This document shows positions 10,439 to 20,214 of a stretch of DNA of 64,000 nt, piece after piece. A program made the position numbers and the translations under genes. The stretch is from Eremomyces bilateralis CBS 781.70 (Eukaryota; Ascomycota; Dothideomycetes; Eremomycetales; Eremomycetaceae). The notes beneath the pieces were generated by a model. The model did not search any database. It was not told the origin of the DNA and was given only the letters and a program-made list of their open reading frames with translations. Location of the stretch: positions 478,156-542,155 of the forward strand of contig NW_022985075.1 in the NCBI RefSeq assembly GCF_010015585.1, in the 5' to 3' direction. The number at the start of each line of letters is the position of its first letter. Positions within the stretch are counted from its first letter, which is position 1.

Positions 10439-11762
10439 TTTACAGCCTAGGGCCTTGACTTCGACTCGGAGGGTTGATCTATGTCTTACTAAGACGTTGC
10501 AATCTCACATGCATGCTCAGTCATTCGGTCAGCAAGTCGGACAATAGTCATGTGACTATATCTGAGAACAACCTGAGAACAGCCTGAGCAGTGAGCACAG
10601 TACTGAGCACATAAGCAGCTAGGTAGGGTAGGAGAGACCGTAAGCTCAACAGGTTGCCAGACGAAATTTTGTATTTCGTCCTGTCTTCATCCTGATGTTG
10701 TTGCGAATCATGGATTGCGCGACGAGAGCAGTTCCTTGCTGTTTATGCATTCTGTTGGAATCAAATTTGAACCGAACACCTGACCAGCGTCTCGGAGCTC
10801 GAGCCTTGTCCGACCTTGTCGCATCGGATTGACCTGAACGGACTTTTCTCATCATACAACATGGGCGACATTGGGTCGTCCAGCGCATGCGGAACAAGAG
10901 GAAGCGGCCCCATCCTGCCCAACATTCTAACCGTCCCGGATGAAGCATCGGTGGCTGAGAGACCGACGGCTTCATCTCGGCCGTATTCTTGACCCCCGGC
11001 GATCCTCTCGTCTCCTTCATCCCATGAAGTGCTAGTACGTCTTGGACCCGGACTGACCTAGCCAAGTTCGTGATCTCCTTGCCTCCTTCCCGTTGTCAAA
11101 GCGTATCGCCTCACCGAGGAAAAGATCGGGACTTCATCCATGGCATTTGCCATTGAGGTGACTATATTCACAGTCCTGCCTCATTGCGTTCTCAAGGAAC
11201 CCTTATGAGCTTTCCCAAAGTTGCCGATCTCGATGGAGATGAATCGCTGAAGTGCTTTCGTGGATCCATTGGGTTCCAAAGTATGCGTTGATGCAATCAA
11301 CATCGAGGACGTCGTGAGCGCCGGAATTCGGATGAAGTTCACCAGGCTGAGCGAGATGAGGAGGATACAGGATGGTCGCCGAACACACATCTGGACACGC
11401 AGATGCTTATCTGTTCGTGTACGACGACTGGAGTGAGGGCACCAGACCTGTTAAGGGATCATCTTTTTGCCAACGAGAAGACAGCATAGAACCAGCATGA
11501 GTGAAAATCCGGACCGGCGAAAGCTGGATGTCGCAGTTCCCGGTCAGGGGGATGATAACGGCGAGAGTTCCGTAGTGAAAGACGGGGTCTGGTCCCAACA
11601 TTCGCAAATAAGGATGATGAAACATTCCTATAGTATTGCAACGTCTTGAACTCGGCGGCCATTAGTGATATTGTGCATCGGTTGGTATGCGGACCGTCCT
11701 ATTTCGCAGCGCCGCTTTCCCTGCTGTTGCATCGATCGATGTGTTAATCTAGGAAAACGGAC

Positions 11763-13244
11763 TTATCGGGTCGGATTAGCACTGAGGTTTTTGATCATCA
11801 GTTTCGCCTGACGGATTTCATCCGGAAACTTCGCGAGTTCATCGGGCTGCACCGAATCGACTAGGAGCTGCAACTGCCTGACTATCCTTTCGGGCTCCTC
11901 ATCACAGACCTCGAAGGAACGCACTACGGCAGGCCAGTATTTCGACTGCGCCGCGACATCGAGCCAATAGAATCCGACACTTCGACATAATCGGTTCCTA
12001 GCGGACTGATGCCCAACAGTAGCAAAGGTAAGCTCTTTCCCCCGGCGAGAGCGCAATTTTTTGAGAGCAACCTGCCACCAAGAAATAAGGGCAGTGGCAG
12101 GGAGTTCTAAGATCTTCTGGGTCTCCTTATCCGCCACCGTGTCCGACGTGTGCTCGTAATAGAACATCCCCAAAGCATACGCCGCTTGCGGGTCCCCGGC
12201 CATTGCCGCGCGGGTCATGTAATAGTGCCACTCCGCATTGGCAGGCTGCAGAAACTTTCCGTCCTTGATGGACGCGATCAGGTTCGCATAGAAGTAGCAG
12301 GCGTACGGGTCCCCGTCCACATCTGCGCCGCGCTTGAGGGAGATCTTCGCCTCCTCTGTTTTTCCCAGGTCGAATTGGACTAGTGCCAGCGACGTCCATG
12401 CTGAGATGCGGCGGTGATAAACCCACTGGGCTCCCATTCGCGCCATATCTTTCTCCGCCTTCATCTCTTTCGTCACCTCTTTGTTGTAATTTCTCTTCTT
12501 CATCCATCCTTGAAGCGCTTTGGTTGCTTGCTTGAACACGGATTCGGCTGCCGGTAGATCCCCTTGCTCTTCCAATACCTTGCCATAAAGGATCATGGAA
12601 CCAACGTTATCCTCCGCTAGTCCCTTAAGAATCGGGATGTAGGGCTTAACCACCTCATTATGAATATCATGGGATCGGAGCCCGATATGGATGAATGCAT
12701 GTACCGCCGTCCGATTTCCTACATCCGCGGCAGCTTGCAGCGCTTTCTGCCCCAGCCGCCCTTGCACCGACCAACCAGCGGACCCGTCTCCATCTTTAAA
12801 CTTCAAGTAATGGGCGAACGTCGCGAATTTATCGATATCGACGCTCGCCTTCCGGCAGAGCTCCTCCAAGTTGATCGCAGTTCGATCTTTGGCGCCCATG
12901 ATTGTCTGAAGTATCCGGGCGGTTTCGCGCTTCTCCTGAAGCAAGCCGAATTTTTGGAATTCGTCGGGATGGGGCATCCAAATCTCTAACTTCTCTGCGA
13001 GCTCTGGGAGAGGTCGCCGAGATGGGTCTGGACCACGTCGTGCATGCGTACTTCTTGCTGTTTTCCAATATCCGCCGTGATGTTTCGCGGAGGAAGAGAA
13101 TCCGCTTCGTGTGCATGGTAGCGACTGCATGAGGACTGGACGGCATGTGGTGTAGGTTTGGCTTCCGATTGAAGCAAAAGCTGACAATGGATAGGTACGG
13201 ATGTCATTGTATGACCAGGCAGCTATTGTTCTGAGGTTAGGCAT
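11763..13244 (-). CDS. Mitochondrial-type TPR/Sel1-like repeat protein
   Basis: Single exon, 493 residues. The N-terminus is Arg/Ser-rich, lacks acidic residues until about residue 70 and looks like a mitochondrial presequence. From about residue 160 helical pairs of TPR/Sel1 type are visible, for example V-G-S-M-I-L-Y-G-K-V-L-E-E-Q-G-D-L-P-A-A, W-T-S-L-A-L-V-Q-F-D-L-G-K-T-E-E-A, and A-M-A-G-D-P-Q-A-A-Y-A-L-G-M-F-Y-Y-E. Such repeats form protein-binding scaffolds. No enzyme motif is seen, so function is unknown; location in mitochondria is inference. The gene is divergent from UTP16 with 500 bp between starts. Confidence 0.75.
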   Translation of the reverse strand: MPNLRTIAAWSYNDIRTYPLSAFASIGSQTYTTCRPVLMQSLPCTRSGFSSSAKHHGGYWKTARSTHARRGPDPSRRPLPELAEKLEIWMPHPDEFQKFGLLQEKRETARILQTIMGAKDRTAINLEELCRKASVDIDKFATFAHYLKFKDGDGSAGWSVQGRLGQKALQAAADVGNRTAVHAFIHIGLRSHDIHNEVVKPYIPILKGLAEDNVGSMILYGKVLEEQGDLPAAESVFKQATKALQGWMKKRNYNKEVTKEMKAEKDMARMGAQWVYHRRISAWTSLALVQFDLGKTEEAKISLKRGADVDGDPYACYFYANLIASIKDGKFLQPANAEWHYYMTRAAMAGDPQAAYALGMFYYEHTSDTVADKETQKILELPATALISWWQVALKKLRSRRGKELTFATVGHQSARNRLCRSVGFYWLDVAAQSKYWPAVVRSFEVCDEEPERIVRQLQLLVDSVQPDELAKFPDEIRQAKLMIKNLSANPTR

Positions 13245-13744
13245 TGTGAAAATATGTACGATTTCGGTTCGTATCAGGAAGGTATTCGTAGATCGAATGG
13301 TCGCAGCGACTCGGAGAGCAATGAGAGCAATATAACATGTTATGAACAGGGAGCGAGTGAAGGTTGGTTAGCTTAACTCCATGGCTACCAGGAAAAGAGG
13401 GTGGTTCATCATAAAAGAAATGACAACCCAGTTGGGTAGTTGACATAAATTCATCAGCGAACCTCGATGCCCAGTCGTGAAGCCATTCGGAAAATCCTCG
13501 GCTAGCCAAAATATTTTCCATCGTCCACTAAGTTGCCCTGAGGGCAACATTTGTCTTGGAAGATTTCCAGCACAGAAAGAATTCATCCGTACGGATATTT
13601 CCTTCAATTAAGTTTATAAATCCATAGAGCCACGGTTTTAGATTTATCCCTTCACTATTTGCAGCACCCTCGGAATCAAAGGCACGATCGATTGCCACCC
13701 TCCACCGGTCCCCCACCCGTTTCATTCCTACACCACCCACTACC
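13245..13744. other. Divergent promoter region
   Basis: About 500 bases separate the starts of the minus-strand TPR/Sel1 gene and plus-strand UTP16. No gene seen, and no specific site that I can support. Confidence 0.5.
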
Positions 13745-14635
13745 ATGGCAGCCAACAAGCGGCGAGCGGATGCTGCTGTCCAGTCGAGCTCGAGCAAAAG
13801 GCGCAGATCGGTCACTCAAGTGAGCGAACACAAGAACGAGACATCCTCGAAGCCAATCGTGGACCGTGACGAGGACCAGAATATGGGAGGCACCGCAGGA
13901 TTCGAGGAGGAAAACACATCCGAAGTTGAAGAGACGGAAAACGCACACATGGTAGATTCAGACGGATCGGAAAGTTCATCCGACAGCGACGACGCTCCGG
14001 AGGAAGTCTCCAAGTCAACCGCAACCCAAGCGCTCCACGCACAAGAAGCGGAGAAAAGCAAGGCGATAGGAAGGTAAGTCGATGCGCAGGATTTCACCAG
14101 TGAGGCCTATACTGATATTTCCCGCAGCCGTGTAGCGAAGCTACGAGAGAAGCGTCGCGCTCACGATGACCGACTCCGTCTGCAAGTGCAGACATCTTCA
14201 CGGCGGAAGCGAACTTCGAAATCACCGGAATCCGACGTCGAATCCGACGCTACATCGGAACTCGACGTCGGTGGCAGCAGAGGTCGTCCTTCTCGTCTCC
14301 TTCCCCAATCCCTTCTTGAGGCCGAACGAGAGCCCACACCCCCGACTGAGGACCCCTCCAAGAGATTCGATCTGGCGATCCGGAAGAGCAAGCGGACCGT
14401 GTTCGCGTCGGAGAAGTCGCCAAAGGATGTAAAGAAGGGCCCGTTGAATGTACGGGTGCTGAGCAAGCGAAACCAGCTGTTGCCGCCGAAATCGAATGGT
14501 GCGAGTCGGAGTATCCGGGAGAAATGGTTACAGGGGAGGTCGCTGGATCTGAATGGTGGGAAGGGGGGCAAGCGGTTGAAAGGGGGAAAGCAGTTGGTGA
14601 GGAGAGAGGTCAGGAGGGGCTTCTTGCGCACCTGA
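13745..14635 (+). CDS. UTP16: Utp16/Bud21-like U3 snoRNA-associated protein
   Basis: Exons 13745-14073 and 14128-14635 give 278 residues. The N-terminal half is acidic and Ser-rich with basic clusters. The C-terminal end carries the family signature: F-A-S-E-K-S-P-K... L-N-V-R-V-L-S-K-R-N... L-P-P-K-S-N-G-A-S-R-S-I-R-E-K-W-L-Q-G-R and a closing R-R-G-F-L-R. Family members belong to the SSU processome that handles 18S pre-rRNA in the nucleolus. Low complexity limits certainty about the N-terminal part. It converges with DPP5, with 170 bp between stop codons. Confidence 0.75.
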
Positions 14636-14805
14636 GGGGCGTTCGATTAAGATGATGAAGAGATACCTAGGGAGCCATGAGAGTTATCCCAAAAACGATT
14701 TTCCGAGGAATGAACGAAAGACCGTTACTCGACGCTATAACTGCGCTAAAAATGACCAGATGATCATATATCTCATAGCCCATGACTTCTCCGTTGCATT
14801 CCCTA

Positions 14806-17078
14806 CTAGTGGTTGATTACCGTCCCTGGCGCCTCATCCTCGGCTTTGTACGGCGGATATCCCACGAACTTATTAATCCAGTTCAACACCGCCGTATGCC
14901 ACATCAGACTGTTCTCTTCCTTTTGCACCCAGTGATTCTCATCCGGAAACGTCAAGAACTGGCTCTCCACTCCCCGCGCCTGCAGCACATTAAACGCCGC
15001 CAGACCTTCCGCGATGGTCAACCGGTAATCTAGCTCGGAATGGATGACCAGCTGCGGTGTGCTCCAGTTCCCCGTGAACCGCGCCGGGTCCCAGCGCAAC
15101 CATTTCTCCTCGTTGTTCCAATAGAACCCTTCCAGATCGTGGGTGGGGAACCACTGCTCCTCGCTAGCGAGCTGCGACACCATGCTGAACACCCCGTCGT
15201 GGCAGACGATCGCCTTGAACTTGCGGCCGAGCTCGTGGCCTTGGATCCAGTTCATCATGTAGCCGCCGTAGCTTGCGCCCAGTGCCACGGTCTTGTCGAG
15301 GTCGACGTAGTCGAGGTTCTCCTCGATCCATTGATAGCCGGCCACGAGATCTTTGTAAGGTAAGCCGCCCCACTGCCCCTGGATCGCATCAGTGAAGTCT
15401 TGGCCAAACCCAGTGCTGCCGGTGGGATTGGGTGCGAACACAACGTATCCAGCTTCGGCGAAGACAGCCATATTCCACCGGGAGGACCAAGCGTCTTCCC
15501 ATGCACCTTGTGGGCCACCGTGTACAAGGAACGCAAGCGGGTATTTCTTGTCGCTGTCGAAGTTGGATGGCTTCAGAAGGAAGGCTTGGACGTCGCGTTC
15601 GGCACCTTTGAAATAGACGTCTGCGACCTGAGACCGTGAGAGAGACACAAGCTTGCCATTCTCGGTATTGGATGAGATGAGCTTCGCCGTGCCTAGGTTT
15701 GGGAACAGAATGGAATAGAACGAATTGTCGACAATGTTGGTTCCGCTGATGAAAATATTGCCATCGGCGAGAACCCGCAGGTCTATAATAGGGTCAAAGA
15801 TCAAATCCCAAAAGTTGACAGGGCTTACGAACCTGAAACATTCCCGTCACTGTAAATCTTCTTGGGGGGGGACGACTCCGCGGGCTGGTTGACTGGGGTG
15901 GTGAAAATGCTCGTCCGGCCTCTATCTTCCGCAACGAGATAGAGGTCGTCGCCGTTATTGCTAAACGACACACCGCCCGGACTCAAGGGCCAACTGCCTT
16001 TGCCATTGGTGGAGTTGAGCAGATGCAGAAGCCAATTCGGTCTTCGGACATCCGGGATCACAAACAACTGGTTCTTATCGGCTTCGTATCCGTCTTCCTG
16101 CATCATTAGGAACGCGGCTTTCTTCCCGTCTTTGGAGAAGACCGGCGAAGTGGTGGCTCCACCGAAGCCTGGGACCAACACTTGGTATATCAAATCGGAT
16201 GCGGCCAGCGTTCCGTAAAGATTTGCCACGTACACGTTGACTTTCGTGCTGAAGCCGGCCTTGAGGGTGGGCTCCTTCGCGACGAATATTATGTGGTCTT
16301 CGCCGATATCATAGTGGTCAATCCCGCCGAATGTCGGCACGGGTGACTCCAGTCCGGTTCCGGCGAGCACATTTCGAAGTGGTGACAAAGCGTAGGACAG
16401 CTTTCCGCTCTCAGCGCTGCTAGACGGTTTCGTGATGGTTCCAACGAAGATAGCATTTCTCTCAGGGGCAATATAGGAATCCCAGTGTCGGACAAACGTT
16501 TGCTTGTAGAGTTTTCCAGAAGAGAGCTTCTTTGGAGCTTTCCCCGCACTGTATGGAGTACCATCTGGTTTGGCAAGACCGGTGATGGCAAATGTCCATT
16601 TGTCATCTGATATCTTTTTAACACGGATGCTCGTTCCCGAGCCATCAAAGTTGCCAGCGATCGCTTTCCTGCGAACGGTAAGATGGATTGTCACAATCAT
16701 CTCCAGGGAGGAGACCGGAGACACTCACGTGGCTTCGAAAGCATCCGCCTTGCCGACAGCAATGTCGGTCGAATTAGTTTGGCCGGGAAGAAGGAGCAAA
16801 ACATCTTCATCGTTCAGCCATTGCGGTTCGCTGGCGCCGGCAGCATCGGTCACCAGTTTCGACTCGTTACTCTTGGCATCAAGGACGCGAATCTCGGACT
16901 TCTTCCCGTGATTCTCAAAGCTGTACGTGGACACACTATATAAAATCCGCGATCCGTCCGAGTTTGGCACGCCTGAACTTCGACGAGGGGCGCTCAGCAT
17001 CACCTCAGGGGTGAACTTCGCTGCCCGGACCGTCATGCTGAACAGTAAGACGAGGAAGACGGCTAAGTGGGCTAACAT
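14806..17078 (-). CDS. DPP5: Dipeptidyl-peptidase 5 (secreted S9 serine peptidase)
   Basis: Exons 17078-16729, 16668-15833 and 15782-14806 give 720 residues, the usual size of fungal DPP5. It cleaves X-Ala and similar dipeptides from peptide N-termini outside the cell. A signal peptide is plain (M-L-A-H-L-A-V-F-L-V-L-L-F-S-M-T-V-R-A-A). The N-terminal two thirds is a beta-propeller-like region. The C-terminal alpha/beta-hydrolase part has HGGPQGAWED, the nucleophile elbow GASYGGYMMNW with Ser566, Asp647 in SELDYRL and His679 in DENHW. Several N-x-S/T sites fit secretion. All introns are canonical and in frame. Confidence 0.95.
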
Positions 17079-18398
17079 GGCGACCGGTTAGCTATGGGAA
17101 TAAGGAAGACCAGAAATCCCATTCTCGGATGATTTCAAACGATCAGGTGTTTTTAATTAACATATAACAATAGACCAAGCACCATGCTTCGGTCGGAGCG
17201 ACAGTTACACAGCATTCTCGTCTAGACTAGTGAAGTTCGAATCGCAAGACCAAAAGGGGAAGGCTGGAGGCGCATACCTGAGAAGAAATGTCGAAATGAA
17301 TTCTAACACTACGTGTTCAGGAAGGTTGAATAACCAAGCCTCCGGCAGTTAATTTCCTGAGGTACGACGATGAAATAATATGCAAGGAGCTTGTCACGTC
17401 GTTTAGTAGAGGAGATTATGTTGACTGCGGGGTTCCGTGTACGGAATATCCATACGGGGACGGTGACACGAACTAAGCCGAGTTAGGCTTCTGCGTTCAT
17501 ATTGCACAACTTCGTCGCTTCATGAAGTAACGTTTCCTTGTCTGCGGGGTGCAGGAAGAGAGAGAACACTGCAGGTAGTCTGCAGTTCAGTCTGCAGTGG
17601 TGTCCGTCTGGCATCTGTCCCTCTGGCTGTGCTGACATCGATTTGCATGCCCACCACTGCCCGTCCATCTCTACTGACTTTTCACGGAAGCGCTGCTGGC
17701 ATTTGATCTGATGGCCATAGCAGGAGCACACGACTTTGCATTCAGGGAGATGCTGGAGAATCCGCCCATATGGGTTAGTTACCTTCCATATTTGCATGCC
17801 GGTTGGAATACTTCGAAGGAGCCGAAATCGCCATGGTGAAGATCCACAGCCATCCATGGTACAGGTAGCCGAGACATTTTCGTCCCAATATCGGAGTTCG
17901 GACGTCACTGCTTCTGTTCGGGAAACCGACGCCTGTTACTACACCTCTCGTCGACATCAACATTCTCTCACGATGAACAGACCCAAAACCAGAAGATCGT
18001 AGGAATTAGGTAGGTAAGTAATCCCCACAAGTAACTCTCCGTATCCAGAAGTGCCGAGATAGCTTACGCCTCCACAACCCGACATCATTGGTCATTAGAA
18101 ATATCCGAGGTCTTAAGGTGAGAGCTAAATTCGACTTCGCATGTTTATCAGTAGGTTATCTATTCTTTGGCATCTCTTAATTGGTATTTCTTAACTGGCA
18201 TCGACAACGTTTGAGATGGCCTATCAATTTTCCCACTGAAAATCAACGAATCATTTCCTTCTCCGTCCATTTACTAGGCCCTGTTTTGTGCCCTTCCTCG
18301 GATTAGGTTCCTCATAGAATTTGTGGGCAACATCAGAAAGCGGTTGCTTGCTCCTTTTTATTATTATACAGCAAGATCCAGGCGGAGCGCAGTTCGTC
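17079..18398. other. Intergenic stretch, DPP5 promoter to thioesterase start
   Basis: AT-rich in parts. The only content of note is the Cys-rich minus-strand ORF listed separately. The last 100 bases before 18399 form the promoter and leader of the thioesterase gene. Confidence 0.5.
17483..17908 (-). CDS. Possible Cys-rich small protein (weak)
   Basis: An ORF of 141 codons with no ATG at its upstream end; upstream it stays open to tandem stops near 17945, next to an AG that could be an intron acceptor. Cysteines are clustered (T-C-T-M-D-G-C; E-C-K-V-V-C-S-C-Y-G-H-Q-I-K-C; W-A-C; C-R-L-N-C). The spacing would suit a disulphide-rich secreted protein, but no signal peptide or start exon could be established. 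An alternative reading with an intron at the GTAACTAAC...CAG segment (17739-17768) is possible. No family is recognised. Confidence 0.22.
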   Translation of the reverse strand: MTSELRYWDENVSATCTMDGCGSSPWRFRLLRSIPTGMQIWKVTNPYGRILQHLPECKVVCSCYGHQIKCQQRFREKSVEMDGQWWACKSMSAQPEGQMPDGHHCRLNCRLPAVFSLFLHPADKETLLHEATKLCNMNAEA

Positions 18399-19573
18399 AT
18401 GGCTCCCCGTCCCTATTTCAACCAAGCAAAAGAGGTGGTATCTTTTTACGAGAGTATGCGACTCGAAAAGATAGACGAAACGACATATCGATCAGTTACT
18501 AAGGCATACTCACCGACCGGAGGTGAGAATGGTACATATGGAGGTCATGTCTATTCACAAGCCGCTTGGGCTGCGGCACAAACCGTGGAAGAAGGATTCG
18601 TTATTCATGTACGGAATGATCCAATGCCATGCATCTAAATATAAACTAACGTGAGCAGAGCATAACAGGATATTTTGTTCTAGGGGGGATACCCTCGGAG
18701 CATTATGTGTACTCCGTCCAAATCGTAAGAGACGGCGGTAACTATTGTACGCGAATGGTTACAGCCACGCAAATTGCTGAGAAAGGAGCGACGTTTACCT
18801 GCACCTGTTCGTTCAAAAGGGCAGAGTTTTCCTCGGTGGACTATCAATCGAACTTGGATCTTCATGGGAAGTACAAGGCCGTACTAGCCGGAAAACAACC
18901 CTTTGATCACCCAGACGCCCCCAGTCTGGATTCAGACTGGTTCCGTGAAACGTACATACCGGCACATCCGGAGCATTTCAACCCACTGGCAGGGATGCAT
19001 ATCCGGAGTGTTGATATGAGTTCATTCAACACCCGTTTGGCACCTCATCGCCGACGGAAACTCATCCTCTACTCCCTCCGCGGTTCCCTACCATCACCGG
19101 CAACCCCAGCAGCCGATGCCACCCCGACGAAATCGCGCACCCCAAAATATAAAGGACTGTCGTTCACTCGCGCGGCGAATCTGCACGCCCTCACCCATAT
19201 CTACGCCTCGGACCGCAACTCCCTCTACGTCATTCCCAACCACCTCGACCTCAGCCGCAAATATACGCGGATGGCTAGCCTGTCCCATACCGTGATCTTC
19301 CATTCATCGCCGGAAACGTTCTTCATGCCGAACGAACCGCGGACGCACGCGCCGAATGCGGCACAGACCCAGCAGAACACGATCGAAGGGGACGAAGGTC
19401 TCTCGACCGGCGAGCGGAAGTGGTTCATGCAGGAATCTTGGATGGAAAGGGCAAGTGGTGGGCGCTGTCTGCATGTGAGCCGGCACTATGATCCGGATAC
19501 TGGTTGCCATCTGGCAACCACAATGCAGGATGGGTTGGTGCGGTTTAGCACTGATGCGGAAGTGAAGCTGTAG
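18399..19573 (+). CDS. TesB/ACOT8-type acyl-CoA thioesterase-like protein
   Basis: Exons 18399-18608 and 18659-19573 give 374 residues. It has a double hot-dog layout: the first domain has Y-G-G-H-V-Y-S-Q-A-A-W-A-A-A-Q-T-V and G-Y-F-V-L-G-G-I-P-S-E-H; the second ends in the strand C-H-L-A-T-T-M-Q-D-G-L-V-R-F with Gln360. Family members hydrolyse fatty-acyl-CoAs, often in peroxisomes. The Asp expected in the S-L-D-H motif is Ser279 (S-L-S-H-T-V-I-F-H), so activity is doubtful. The C-terminus V-K-L is only a weak match to PTS1. The intron was set by restoring the H-S-I-T-G-Y-F block, which the longest open frame misses. Confidence 0.82.
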
Positions 19574-20214
19574 GCCTAGTTGTTTGGACCAGTGCTAGAA
19601 TTCTGACATCGATGGGACATTGTGCATACCGGAGTAGAAATAGGGGGATGGTGATAAAGTTAAGAGACACGCTTTGAGCAATATTCTGGGTATTCTTAGA
19701 ATCGCGGAATTACGATACCGTTATTCTAGCAATACATCGCATCTTTTGTATTGTACTTCCCCCAAATGAATTGGTACTAGATCGATGATTTGAGCTGGCG
19801 GTGGCTACAGCGAATGCAGGCCTTTAGCGGAGAAATTTATGACTGGTAACTACATTTATTACCGTTTAGAAGACGGCATGATGATCCCTAAGGCGGGTTG
19901 AAATTTCAAGCTGACGAAAACGTAGTATGTTTGTAGTATTATTCACAAGTTACGATTAAGTTAAAAGAAATTGATTCGCGTGTTCGGACTTCGGAGTCGA
20001 GACGCGTCAGGGTGATTACATCACGCGTGGGGCTTGCCCTGGTCCTTCTGATACGATACGGAGCCATCTGATCTAAACGAACCTCAGTCTTCATGCCACC
20101 ATCTTCGACTGTCGCAGTGACCGGAAGTGAGAAATGAATTCGGCCTAGGATCAAGGATCTGAAAGCTCCCGATGAAACACTTACCGTATCGTAACTTTGA
20201 GCAAGTCGTTCACA
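19574..20214. other. Intergenic, DNA ligase I promoter
   Basis: No gene seen. It contains the paired ACGCGT boxes listed separately; the 3' part is the ligase leader. Confidence 0.5.
20002..20028 (+). promoter_or_regulatory. Paired ACGCGT (MCB-like) boxes before DNA ligase I
   Basis: ACGCGT occurs at 20002-20007 and 20023-20028, about 190-210 bases upstream of the ligase ATG. In yeasts MBF binds this hexamer to drive G1/S genes, including DNA ligase I. The sites are seen; their use here is inference. Confidence 0.45.

Larger units (their letters stand above)
8821..11762. other. Gene-poor accessory stretch of about 2.9 kb
   Basis: Only short ORFs with no recognisable features (minus 9474-9758, 10158-10439, 10646-11065; plus 11467-11649). 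It contains two small tandem repeats listed separately. No terminal inverted repeats, LTRs or transposase pieces were recognised. It appears more AT-rich than the flanking genes from about 9.4 to 10.6 kb. Confidence 0.55.

Noticed and set aside
8821-10640. RIP-decayed transposon
   Set aside because: AT-rich and gene-poor, but no transposase, LTR or terminal inverted repeats were recognised, and CpA/TpA ratios could not be computed here.
10646-11065. 139-codon minus-strand ORF
   Set aside because: No motif, odd composition rich in Arg, Met and Cys, and no supporting context.
17222-17250. GTTCGAATC, tRNA B-box-like
   Set aside because: No matching A box or cloverleaf could be built around it; likewise GGTTCAAGTC near 58844.
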